DNA of 64,000 nt from Muribaculaceae bacterium. Its GTDB lineage: Bacteria; Bacteroidota; Bacteroidia; Bacteroidales; Muribaculaceae. The first letter of the stretch is position 1; each line of letters opens with the position of its first letter. A program made the position numbers and the translations under genes. The stretch covers positions 1-64,000 of the forward strand of contig JAFZAC010000041.1 of assembly GCA_017548365.1 (NCBI GenBank). Direction: 5' to 3'. The notes under the pieces were generated by a model that was not told the DNA's origin, searched no databases, and saw nothing but the letters and a program-made list of their open reading frames with translations. This document shows positions 56,056 to 64,000 of this stretch, piece after piece.

Positions 56056-56106
56056 ATTATCACAACTTTTTAAGAATTTATTAAACTGAATTCAATTGAT
56101 TTTTGT

Positions 56107-56114
56107 TATCTTTG
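56107..56114 (+). promoter_or_regulatory. Likely -7 box of pgk
   Basis: TATCTTTG followed by CA, an exact TAnnTTTG match, 46 bases before the pgk ATG. The -33 region has no clear TTG. Confidence 0.55.
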
Positions 56115-56160
56115 CACCCAGAATAAGAATTCACAGGTAATAATTTAATAACATTTCAAA

Positions 56161-57414
56161 ATGGCTAATTTTAACGATTACAACTTTGCTGGAAAAAAGG
56201 CAATAGTACGTGTTGATTTCAACGTTCCACTGAACGAAGAAGGTAAGATAACCGACGACACCCGCATCCGTGGTGCCTTACCCACACTCAAGAAGATTCT
56301 TGCTGATGGCGGTTCGCTTGTAGTAATGTCACACATGGGAAAGCCAAAAGGCAAAGTAAATGCAAAACTTTCGCTGAGTCAGATTGTAGATGCTGTTTCG
56401 GCAGCACTTGAAAGAGAGGTGAAATTCGCTCCTGATTGCGCTAACGCAGCCGATGCAGCCGCTGCGCTCAAACCTGGCGATGTACTCCTTCTTGAGAACC
56501 TGCGCTTCTACCCCGAAGAAGAAGGCAAGCCAGTAGGCATAGATAAGGAAGATCCTTCTTATGACGCCGCAAAGAAGGAAATGAAGACTCGTCAGGCTGA
56601 ATTCGCAAAAACACTTGCCAGCTATGCCGACTGCTACGTCAACGACGCATTCGGAACCGCTCATCGTCGTCACGCATCTACTGCTGTTATTGCCGACTAC
56701 TTTGACGATGACAATAAGATGCTCGGTTTGCTCATGGAGAAAGAGGTTACCGCTATCGACAATGTTCTCAAGAATGCACAACACCCATTTACCGCCATCA
56801 TTGGTGGCAGCAAGGTTTCATCGAAACTTGCTGTTATCAAGAACCTCCTTGACAAGGTTGATAACCTGATCATTGGCGGTGGCATGGGATTCACATTCTT
56901 CAAGGCCGAAGGAGGAAAGATTGGTAACTCGCTCCACGAGGACGACTTGATGCCAGAGGCACTGAATGTGCTTGCCGAAGCCAAAAAGAAAGGTGTACAC
57001 GTTCAGCTTTCAGTTGCAACTGTGGCAGGTCGTGAGTTCAGCAACGACACTGAGCAACGCATCTTTGACACCCACAATATTGAGGACGGATGGGAAGGTA
57101 TGGATGCCAGTCCCGCTTCGCTTGCTCTGTGGAAAGAGATTATTATGAATAGCAAGACAATCCTATGGAATGGTCCCGTGGGAGTGTTTGAGTTTGAAAA
57201 CTTTGCTAAGGGTACAGGCGAAATCGCTAAATATGTAGCAGAAGCGACCAAAAACGGAGCTTACTCACTCGTGGGTGGCGGTGACTCGGTTGCAGCTGTC
57301 AACAAGTTTGGTCTTGCTGACCAGGTATCTTACGTATCAACCGGTGGAGGTGCCATGCTTGAGGCGATCGAAGGAAAGACACTTCCTGGTGTTGCTGCCA
57401 TCAAGGGCGAATAA
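56161..57414 (+). CDS. pgk: Phosphoglycerate kinase
   Basis: Glycolytic enzyme making ATP and 3-phosphoglycerate from 1,3-bisphosphoglycerate in the cytosol. It has 417 residues, typical. Motifs: [21 protein letters not shown] at the N-terminus, [25 protein letters not shown], the hinge [12 protein letters not shown], and the C-terminal nucleotide loop [12 protein letters not shown] with STGGGAMLE. It is monocistronic, between its own promoter box and a terminator. Confidence 0.96.
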   Translation: MANFNDYNFAGKKAIVRVDFNVPLNEEGKITDDTRIRGALPTLKKILADGGSLVVMSHMGKPKGKVNAKLSLSQIVDAVSAALEREVKFAPDCANAADAAAALKPGDVLLLENLRFYPEEEGKPVGIDKEDPSYDAAKKEMKTRQAEFAKTLASYADCYVNDAFGTAHRRHASTAVIADYFDDDNKMLGLLMEKEVTAIDNVLKNAQHPFTAIIGGSKVSSKLAVIKNLLDKVDNLIIGGGMGFTFFKAEGGKIGNSLHEDDLMPEALNVLAEAKKKGVHVQLSVATVAGREFSNDTEQRIFDTHNIEDGWEGMDASPASLALWKEIIMNSKTILWNGPVGVFEFENFAKGTGEIAKYVAEATKNGAYSLVGGGDSVAAVNKFGLADQVSYVSTGGGAMLEAIEGKTLPGVAAIKGE

Positions 57415-57436
57415 TTCTAAGCACAATAAGAATACT

Positions 57437-57470
57437 AAGGCGGAGCCATTATCGGTTCCGCCTTTTATTT
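57437..57470. terminator. Terminator of pgk, overlapping the convergent gene end
   Basis: GGCGGAGCC (57439-57447) pairs with GGTTCCGCC (57454-57462) with one G-U pair, followed by TTTTATTTTT. The loop contains the stop codon of the convergent YfhO-family gene. Confidence 0.88.
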
Positions 57471-59617
57471 TTACATTCACTCCACATAATCAGCATAAGC
57501 AGCAATAGTCCCACAATACTAATAAATGCACCTGTTTTTAGTCCAGGTGGAAAGTATTCTACCGATATCGAATGCTTGCCTTGAGCTATTTTAAGGGCCA
57601 TCATGCACCAATTTGCTTTATAGATAGGTACATCTTTTCCATCGACCCTTGCTGTGAAACCTTTAGAGTAAGGAATACTGAAAAACACCATCCTGGTCGA
57701 AGGCAAGTCAATCTTTGCTGTGAAACCTCTTGAATTTCCTTTGAAATCGGTAGTTGTATATTCTCGCCTTTTCGCTACCAAGCTATCTATATTGAGCGGC
57801 TCATAAATATCGCATCTTTCCATACTGTCACAATAATTCCCATCAACAACCATTGCCGATAGCATTATCAACGGCAAATTAAAGAGTGAGTCATCTCGCA
57901 TCTTATAGAAATCGCTTGACAACAGATATTTATCATAAGCGAATCCCATAGGTATGAAAAACTTGTTCTCTCGCTTTGCGACATTACCAGTTGAGTCCAT
58001 CTCATAGATTTCCTTTACTGAGAGTAGCGCATCGAGTTCATCCTGATGAATATTAGCGCGAAGCTTGTTCTTCGCCCAAAAATCTTTTGTGTAAGTTCTC
58101 AAAAACACATCCACATCTTTAGTAATCACCGAATGATAACTCTGCACGCTGGCACGATTGCGTAGTAATCCAGCATTATAAGTCAGGAAACTTTTACCAT
58201 TTCTGAAGTCGGTACGACAAGTCACTTCACCACTACCCTGTTCAACATTGTTCTTTAGGCCATTGACCCATGCTGAATCTGTTCCTAGATTCAGCATAAA
58301 TAGCCATATCTGGACTATCACACATGCAACAATTGACACTTTGAGCCAACGCAACGAAATCTTTTTCATAGACCACATCACAATTGCTGCAATACCAATT
58401 AAAAACAAAGCAATCAACGCAAGAAAACGAGGGATTGATATTTGAAGACCATTGACAATAATCACTTTTGCAACAAAAGCAAAAACTATCACCGACGCCA
58501 CTATCGAGTAAGACACCACTCCCCTTTTTACATCCCTCCTCTCATCAAGAACTCGCACAGTGCACAACACAATTATTATAGTTAATGCATAGGCCCAACG
58601 AGTATATAAAGGATTAGTAAACAGAGTGAAAATGCCATTTAATGGAGAGAGATAAAGCAATAAATACAACAGTAGCAACGACGAGAGCCAGTCGCGATGA
58701 CGCCAAACATAAACAAATGCAAGTGACAATCCAAATACAGCAATACTAGCCTCATTGCTAAAAGAGTCGGAACCTTCGCTCACAAATATTGTTCGACCTT
58801 CCACCACCTTGGGCATAAACACTGTGCGCAGACGTTCAAGCAGATTAAGCATTGCTGTTGAATCTATTGCACTTTGGGCGTCGGTACGAGTTGTAATGAG
58901 CATCTGATTAAATACTGGCAACAGCAAAAATGAGCACATTACAACGCCCACAGCCACTGCAATCAAACCTCTTATAGCGGTCTTGACATTGAAATCAATA
59001 TCGTTTGAAAATGCTCTGAAAATCACATATATCAGAGCAGCAATAAAAGAGCCTATCGCAAAGTAAAAATTAACAAATGTCACTACAAATGCCGCCAATG
59101 CTACACAAGCCATTCCCCAACGTTGGTGCCTTAACAATCGTTCAATTGCAATCAAAAGCAAAATGAACGCAATTATCGGTTCATAAAAGTGGTAATAGTA
59201 GAGCGAGGCAATGTTAAACGATGAAAAGGTAAAAAGGAAAGATCCCAGTAAAGAATTCTCACGGCTCACACCCATTTTACGTAGGTATAACCATGATACT
59301 ACAGATATGCATAAAAACTTAAGTACAAAGGTTATGGCTAATCCAACTTCAAGTAAAGATTCAGGCAACAAGCAATTAATCCATACAAACGGACTGGTCA
59401 GAGTATAAAATGCATAAGAGCCAATGAAATCACTGCCTAAATAGGTGTTCCATGACCACCATGGCGCACCTGTTGCAAGCATTCGTTTGGTTTCAAGAAT
59501 AAATGAAATCTCCTGATGAACGAAGTCACTGGAAAGCCACAAATCGCCTCTGTACACCATTACTGGCAATAATGCAAGTGCAAGAGTGATTAAAACCAAA
59601 AACAGTAACTTCCTCAT
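57449..59617 (-). CDS. YfhO-family membrane protein
   Basis: A 722-residue polytopic membrane protein of the YfhO family, thought to act in glycosylation of lipids or cell-wall polymers, possibly as a GT-C-type transferase. It starts with a helix (LLFLVLITLALALLPVMVY) and the family-like loop DLWLSSDFVHQEISFI. About a dozen helices follow to residue 430, then a periplasmic beta-rich domain, then one final helix (AFISIVGLLLLMLIMW) and a basic end. The stretch SIPYSKGFTARVDG is typical. A GT2 gene precedes it by four bases, consistent with a lipid-linked sugar donor maker and user pair. Confidence 0.82.
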   Translation of the reverse strand: MRKLLFLVLITLALALLPVMVYRGDLWLSSDFVHQEISFILETKRMLATGAPWWSWNTYLGSDFIGSYAFYTLTSPFVWINCLLPESLLEVGLAITFVLKFLCISVVSWLYLRKMGVSRENSLLGSFLFTFSSFNIASLYYYHFYEPIIAFILLLIAIERLLRHQRWGMACVALAAFVVTFVNFYFAIGSFIAALIYVIFRAFSNDIDFNVKTAIRGLIAVAVGVVMCSFLLLPVFNQMLITTRTDAQSAIDSTAMLNLLERLRTVFMPKVVEGRTIFVSEGSDSFSNEASIAVFGLSLAFVYVWRHRDWLSSLLLLYLLLYLSPLNGIFTLFTNPLYTRWAYALTIIIVLCTVRVLDERRDVKRGVVSYSIVASVIVFAFVAKVIIVNGLQISIPRFLALIALFLIGIAAIVMWSMKKISLRWLKVSIVACVIVQIWLFMLNLGTDSAWVNGLKNNVEQGSGEVTCRTDFRNGKSFLTYNAGLLRNRASVQSYHSVITKDVDVFLRTYTKDFWAKNKLRANIHQDELDALLSVKEIYEMDSTGNVAKRENKFFIPMGFAYDKYLLSSDFYKMRDDSLFNLPLIMLSAMVVDGNYCDSMERCDIYEPLNIDSLVAKRREYTTTDFKGNSRGFTAKIDLPSTRMVFFSIPYSKGFTARVDGKDVPIYKANWCMMALKIAQGKHSISVEYFPPGLKTGAFISIVGLLLLMLIMWSECKNKRRNR

Positions 59618-59621
59618 CTTC

Positions 59622-60587
59622 TCAGTCTTTTTCGAGACCTACAGTGGTGTCTACGTTGAAACGCGGGCGGTTCTTCACTTCTGTGTAGATTTTGCCCACA
59701 TACTCACCAATTATACCTAAACCAATAAGAATGAAAGCACCGACAAGCCAGATTGAGAGAATGAGCGATGGCCAACCCGAGACTGCGCGCCCCATGAAAT
59801 AGGCAGTAAGGACATATATAAGCATTATCAAAGCGATAATCAGGAATAAGATTCCCACCATGAAAACCATGCGCACAGGTTTCACACTAAACGAGGTAAT
59901 TCCGTCAATGGCAAAATTGAGCATTTTGCGCAAAGGATACTTGCTTTCACCAGCAGTACGAGCAGAGCGGTCATAAAATATGCTATCAGTCTTGTAGCCA
60001 AGTTTTGTTACTATACCACGAATGAAGAGGTTACGCTCTTTATAATCTAGCAAAGCCAATACAGCACGGCGACTCATCAAGCGGAAATCGGCATGATTGT
60101 TAATGGTATCAACATCAAGACGATTCATCATCTTGTAAAACATTGTCGCGGTGGTGCGTTTAAACCACGAGTCGCTCTTGCGTTCACGGCGCACACCAAA
60201 AACTATGTCACAACCATCCTTGTAACGTTCAACCATTTGAGGAATCACATTGATATCGTCCTGGAGATCGGCATCGATACTTACAGTAATGTCGCAATGA
60301 TCCACCGCAGCGGCCAATCCTGCCATTAGGGCATTCTGATGACCACTATTGCAAGCAAGCTTCACACCAGCAACTTGATTGTTATCACCTGACAAACGAT
60401 CAATTATCTCCCATGTGTCATCGCGTGACCCATCATCAACATAAAGTAACTTGCTGTCATTGGCAACATTTCCCTTTGCCACCATTTCTTCGAGTAGTTG
60501 GGAAAGGTGTTGATGCGACTGAGGTAATACTTCTTGCTCGTTGAAACAAGGAACAACTATATATAAAACTGGGCAATCTTTTTCCAT
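59622..60587 (-). CDS. Family 2 glycosyltransferase, polyprenyl-phosphate type
   Basis: A membrane-bound GT2 enzyme like GtrB/DPM1 proteins, which load a sugar onto undecaprenyl phosphate. It has 321 residues. The GT-A domain has VVPCFNEQEVL, YVDDGSRDDT and the metal motif SIDADLQDD. Two C-terminal membrane helices (residues about 232-255 and 268-290) anchor it. It likely supplies the sugar donor for the YfhO-family protein that follows after four bases; the sugar is unknown. Confidence 0.9.
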   Translation of the reverse strand: MEKDCPVLYIVVPCFNEQEVLPQSHQHLSQLLEEMVAKGNVANDSKLLYVDDGSRDDTWEIIDRLSGDNNQVAGVKLACNSGHQNALMAGLAAAVDHCDITVSIDADLQDDINVIPQMVERYKDGCDIVFGVRRERKSDSWFKRTTATMFYKMMNRLDVDTINNHADFRLMSRRAVLALLDYKERNLFIRGIVTKLGYKTDSIFYDRSARTAGESKYPLRKMLNFAIDGITSFSVKPVRMVFMVGILFLIIALIMLIYVLTAYFMGRAVSGWPSLILSIWLVGAFILIGLGIIGEYVGKIYTEVKNRPRFNVDTTVGLEKD

Positions 60588-60606
60588 AATATTTCTCTTT
60601 AAATGA

Positions 60607-60636
60607 CAAAATTACAAAAAATAACATTAAACACAA
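60607..60636 (-). promoter_or_regulatory. Promoter of the GT2-YfhO unit
   Basis: Minus strand TTG (plus 60634-60636), a 19-base spacer, then TAATTTTG (plus 60607-60614), matching both parts of the Bacteroidetes promoter. The ATG is 20 bases downstream. Confidence 0.65.
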
Positions 60637-60780
60637 GGGAATGAACAAAAAAACTGTTCAATAGTTTGTTTTGAATGCAATTTACTTTCACTATAACCCT
60701 CTAACATAGATTTTATATAATTTAATGTGTAAAATTACTTAAAAACCCCTCCATTAAGTGTACTTTTCACAAATAATTAG

Positions 60781-60788
60781 TACCTTTG
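60781..60788 (+). promoter_or_regulatory. Likely -7 box of mutAB
   Basis: TACCTTTG, an exact TAnnTTTG match, 76 bases before the mutA ATG. The -33 position holds TTAAGTG rather than a clear TTG. I saw no cobalamin riboswitch in the leader. Confidence 0.5.
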
Positions 60789-60863
60789 TGGTCGTTTTTT
60801 GGAGATTAGTTTTTTAACGCAGAATATTACTACGTTACTATATAAATTTACTTTTAAAAAGTT

Positions 60864-62684
60864 ATGGCAGAAAAATTTGAAAAATTGTTTGACCAATTCG
60901 CTCCTGTCACTCCCGAAGAATGGCGTGCAAAAGCTGAAGTCGACCTGAAAGGGGCAGACTACAACAAAAAGATGATTTGGCGAACAAATGAAGGTTTCAA
61001 TGTTGAGCCTATCTACCGAGGTGTTGATATTGAGAACCTTAAAACTACTGAGTCCCTTCCTGGCGAGTATCCCTACGTTCGTGGCACACGTGTTACCAAC
61101 GACTGGTATGTTCGTCAAGACATCAAGGTAAACGATGTTAAGGAAGCCAATGCCAAGGCCCTCGAGGTGCTCAATAAGGGCATCAACGATGTGTGCTTCA
61201 AGCTTCCTCACGGACAGAGTGTGGATCTCGAGGCTTTGCTCGACAAGATCGATGTTAACCTCGTGGCTGTTGACATCAACTGCTGCGTTAAGGTGGCTAT
61301 CGACGTTGCTAAACAACTGGTTGCCATCATTGAGAAGCAAGGTGCTCAAGAGACATTTGTTGGTTCAATCAATTTCGACCCCTTCCGTCGCTACTTCAAG
61401 CACGGCGAGCCTTTCGCTGGCGACATGGTAGCTATGGCAAAAGAAATGCTTGAGATTGTTAAACCAGTGAAGCATCTGCGCGTACTGAGTGTTGATGCAA
61501 TCATGCTCAACAATGCTGGCGCATTCATCTATCAAGAGCTTGGCTATGCTCTGGCTTGGGGTAATGAATGGATGGCAATGCTCACCGAGGCAGGAGTTTC
61601 TGCTCAGGAAGTTGCAACACGCATTAAGTTCAACATGGGCATCTCTACTGTCTATTTTATGGAGATTGCCAAGTTCCGTGCAGCCCGCATGTTGTGGGCT
61701 CAAATCGTGAAGCAATACAACCCAGAGTGCGACTGCGCTTGCAAGATGGTTGTTAATGCAGCTACAACCGAGTTCACTCAGACAGTGTTCGACAGTTATG
61801 TGAATCTGCTTCGCAGCCAAACTCAAGCCATGTCGGCAGCACTTGCCGGTGTTGACTCTATCGTAGTAGCACCATTTGACAAGGCATACCAGACTCCCGA
61901 TGACTTCAGTGAGCGCATTGCTCGCAATCAGCAAATTCTTCTCAAGGAAGAGAGCCACCTCGACAAGGTAACTGACCCTGCAGGAGGTTCCTACTATGTG
62001 GAAATGCTCACTATGTCAATAGCTCAAGAGGCGTGGAAACTCTTCCTCGATGTTGAGGACAAGGGTGGATTTAAAGCAGTTCAAGAGGCCGGTGAAATCA
62101 CTGCCGCAGTAAACGCCAGCGCCAATGCACGCTTTGACAAAGTAGCTAAACGCCGTGAGCAGTTGCTCGGAACCAACCAGTTCCCTAACTTCACAGAAAA
62201 GAGCGATGGTAAGGCTTCAGACACAAATTACGATGCTCAGCCTGATGGCGTACTCAACCGTCAACGCCTTGCAAGTCACTTCGAGCAGTTGCGTCTCGCC
62301 ACCGAGAACGCTGACCATGCTCCCAAGGTATTTATGCTCACCATTGGCAACCTCACTATGCGTTTGGCTCGTGCCCAGTTCAGCAGCAACTTCTTCGCTT
62401 GCGCTGGTTACGAGATTATTGACAACAACGGTTTCAAGACTGTGGAGGAAGGTATCGATGCCGCTCTAGAGAAGAAAGCCGACGTTATCGTACTCTGCTC
62501 GAGCGATCCTGAATATGACGAATATGCTCCAGCAGCCTTCAAGTATCTAAACGGCCGCACTGAGTTTGTGATTGCCGGTCCTGAAAATGATGCATTCAAA
62601 GAGCTTGGAATCAAGTACTTTATTAACGTGAAGAGCAATGTGCAAGCCACATTAACAGAATTTAATGCTAAACTTTTAAAATAA
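60864..62684 (+). CDS. mutA: Methylmalonyl-CoA mutase small subunit
   Basis: Structural subunit of the B12-dependent mutase that links succinyl-CoA and methylmalonyl-CoA in propionate formation. It has 606 residues: an N-terminal barrel domain (VTPEEWRAKAEVDLKGADYNKKMIW) and a C-terminal flavodoxin-like domain. The B12-binding D-x-H-x2-G motif is absent from the latter, as is normal for this subunit, which does not bind cofactor. GGSYYVEMLT is shared with MutB. mutB begins nine bases after the stop. Confidence 0.94.
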   Translation: MAEKFEKLFDQFAPVTPEEWRAKAEVDLKGADYNKKMIWRTNEGFNVEPIYRGVDIENLKTTESLPGEYPYVRGTRVTNDWYVRQDIKVNDVKEANAKALEVLNKGINDVCFKLPHGQSVDLEALLDKIDVNLVAVDINCCVKVAIDVAKQLVAIIEKQGAQETFVGSINFDPFRRYFKHGEPFAGDMVAMAKEMLEIVKPVKHLRVLSVDAIMLNNAGAFIYQELGYALAWGNEWMAMLTEAGVSAQEVATRIKFNMGISTVYFMEIAKFRAARMLWAQIVKQYNPECDCACKMVVNAATTEFTQTVFDSYVNLLRSQTQAMSAALAGVDSIVVAPFDKAYQTPDDFSERIARNQQILLKEESHLDKVTDPAGGSYYVEMLTMSIAQEAWKLFLDVEDKGGFKAVQEAGEITAAVNASANARFDKVAKRREQLLGTNQFPNFTEKSDGKASDTNYDAQPDGVLNRQRLASHFEQLRLATENADHAPKVFMLTIGNLTMRLARAQFSSNFFACAGYEIIDNNGFKTVEEGIDAALEKKADVIVLCSSDPEYDEYAPAAFKYLNGRTEFVIAGPENDAFKELGIKYFINVKSNVQATLTEFNAKLLK

Positions 62685-62693
62685 TCGAGCAAC

Positions 62694-64000
62694 ATGAGAC
62701 CAAATTTCAAAAACATAGACATAGCAAACGAGGCTTTCAATGTTGAACACAAGCCTATGCATCTTGCCGAACCATGGCGCAATGCCGAGTTGCTCGACAT
62801 AAAGCAAGTTTATACTAAAGAAGATATCGAAGGACTTGAGCACCTCAACTTCGTGGCTGGTATCCCACCCTTCTTGGGAGGTCCTTACAGCCTGATGTAC
62901 CCTTTCCGTCCCTGGACAGTGCGTCAGTATGCAGGTTTCTCGACAGCAGCAGAGAGTAACGCGTTCTACCGCCGCAACCTAGCTTCAGGACAGAAAGGTT
63001 TGTCGGTAGCATTTGACCTTCCAACTCACCGTGGCTACAATGCCGACAACCAGCGCGTTGTGGGCGACGTGGGCAAGGCAGGTGTTTCTATCTGCTCGGT
63101 TGAGGACATGAAGGTGCTCTTCGACGGAATTCCTCTGGAAACAATGTCGGTATCTATGACTATGAACGGTGCCGTATTGCCCATTATGGCATTCTACATC
63201 GTTTCAGGTCTAGAACAAGGCGCTCAGCTTGAGCATATGGCAGGTACAATCCAAAACGATATCCTTAAGGAGTTTATGGTGCGCAACACCTATATTTATC
63301 CTCCTAAGTTCTCGATGCAGATTATCGCCAGCATCTTTGAGTATACATCAAAGAACATGCCCAAGTTTAACTCTATCTCAATCTCGGGTTACCACATGCA
63401 AGAAGCTGGTGCAACTGCTGACATTGAGCTCGCTTACACCCTTGCCGATGGTATGGACTACATCCGCACCGGTGTTGACGCAGGCCTTGATGTAGACGCT
63501 TTTGCTCCACGCCTGTCATTCTTCTGGGGTATCTCAATGAACTTCTTCACCGAAATTGCAAAGATGCGCGCAGGTCGTCTCTTGTGGGCTAAGATAGTTA
63601 AGAGCTTTGGTGCGAAGAATCCTAAGTCAATGTCTCTGCGTACTCACAGCCAAACTTCTGGTTGGTCGTTAACAGCACAAGATCCATTCAACAATGTGGG
63701 CCGAACTTGTATCGAGGCTATGGCTGCCGCACAGGGTCACACCCAGTCGCTTCACACCAACGCCCTCGACGAGGCTATCGCGCTACCTACCGACTTCTCG
63801 GCTCGTATCGCACGTAACACTCAGATTTACATCCAACAGGAGACCTATGTAACCAAGGCTATCGATCCATGGGCTGGTTCTTACTATGTAGAGCGATTGA
63901 CTCATGAACTCGTTCACAAAGCATGGGAGCACATCCAGGAGATTGAAAAGCTCGGCGGTATGGCAAAGGCCATTGAGACAGGTGTGCCAAAAATGCGCAT
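62694..64000 (+). CDS. mutB: Methylmalonyl-CoA mutase large subunit (3' end beyond window)
   Basis: The catalytic subunit, open at the window edge, with 435 residues visible. It starts [15 protein letters not shown]. The barrel shows [28 protein letters not shown]-type N-terminal family sequence, the substrate-contact stretch [30 protein letters not shown] and [16 protein letters not shown]. The C-terminal cobalamin-binding domain is not in the window. It is coupled to mutA by a nine-base gap. Confidence 0.95.
   Translation, partial: MRPNFKNIDIANEAFNVEHKPMHLAEPWRNAELLDIKQVYTKEDIEGLEHLNFVAGIPPFLGGPYSLMYPFRPWTVRQYAGFSTAAESNAFYRRNLASGQKGLSVAFDLPTHRGYNADNQRVVGDVGKAGVSICSVEDMKVLFDGIPLETMSVSMTMNGAVLPIMAFYIVSGLEQGAQLEHMAGTIQNDILKEFMVRNTYIYPPKFSMQIIASIFEYTSKNMPKFNSISISGYHMQEAGATADIELAYTLADGMDYIRTGVDAGLDVDAFAPRLSFFWGISMNFFTEIAKMRAGRLLWAKIVKSFGAKNPKSMSLRTHSQTSGWSLTAQDPFNNVGRTCIEAMAAAQGHTQSLHTNALDEAIALPTDFSARIARNTQIYIQQETYVTKAIDPWAGSYYVERLTHELVHKAWEHIQEIEKLGGMAKAIETGVPKMR

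Noticed and set aside
60588-60863. Cobalamin riboswitch before mutAB
   Set aside because: No B12-box-like sequence or matching stems were visible in this AT-rich leader.
61365-61958. 197-residue frame opposite mutA
   Set aside because: Antisense to a strongly conserved gene; composition reflects the mutA codons.

Overview
The window is chromosomal DNA from a member of the Bacteroidales. A Muribaculaceae- or Prevotella-like gut organism is my inference; no 16S gene is present to confirm it. The evidence is the recurring Bacteroidetes promoter pattern (TTG, about 20 nt, then TAnnTTTG), the near absence of Shine-Dalgarno sequences, a fused nuoCD in a complex I without NuoEFG, the two-subunit methylmalonyl-CoA mutase of succinate-propionate fermentation, BspA-type leucine-rich repeats, a C-terminal sorting-like domain, and secreted GH2 and M64 enzymes. 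No phage, integrase, transposase or CRISPR array was seen.

Layout. 1-4200 (minus): tRNA-Ser(CGA), rpe, a DedA-family membrane protein, a uracil/hypoxanthine-DNA glycosylase-like protein, and a RecA-fold ATPase with a helix-turn-helix and an acidic tail. 4276-4500: a small array of hairpin-bearing repeats. 4594-8388 (plus): hydE, hydG and hydF, the three [FeFe]-hydrogenase maturases, without the hydrogenase itself. 8449-11452 (minus): nrnA, a small lipoprotein and glmM. 11595-16672 (plus): dsbD, mazG, topB and a 58-residue cysteine-rich membrane protein, joined by short overlaps. 16734-21114 (minus): a large secreted LRR-TPR-CHAT protein preceded by a small membrane-anchored protein. 21293-26447: holA (minus), divergent from a HsdR_N-type nuclease, a PcrA/UvrD helicase and nspC. 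26460-29113: a frameshifted DUF5722-type glycoside hydrolase. 29106-31043 (minus): an ABC-F ATPase. 31274-37225 (plus): a tight five-gene set of GH2 enzyme, M64 peptidase, beta-barrel-like protein, sugar O-acetyltransferase and DMT transporter.

37324-54491 (minus) is the most striking region. All ten nuo genes present (A, B, CD, H, I, J, K, L, M, N) and all eight ATP synthase genes (D, C, B, E, F, H, A, G) form one co-directional run of about 17 kb. The complete atp set lies between nuoH and nuoI. A strong terminator follows nuoN. The proton pump and the proton-driven ATP synthase may therefore be made from one transcript. Lacking NuoEFG, the complex probably takes electrons from something other than NADH directly; reduced ferredoxin is one candidate.

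54492-55199 is an AT-rich gene-free stretch with a probable nuo promoter, hairpins and a long structured leader in front of an M23 peptidase gene (55200). Then follow pgk (plus), a YfhO-family membrane protein with a GT2 glycosyltransferase (minus), and mutA plus the 5' part of mutB (plus), which runs off the window.
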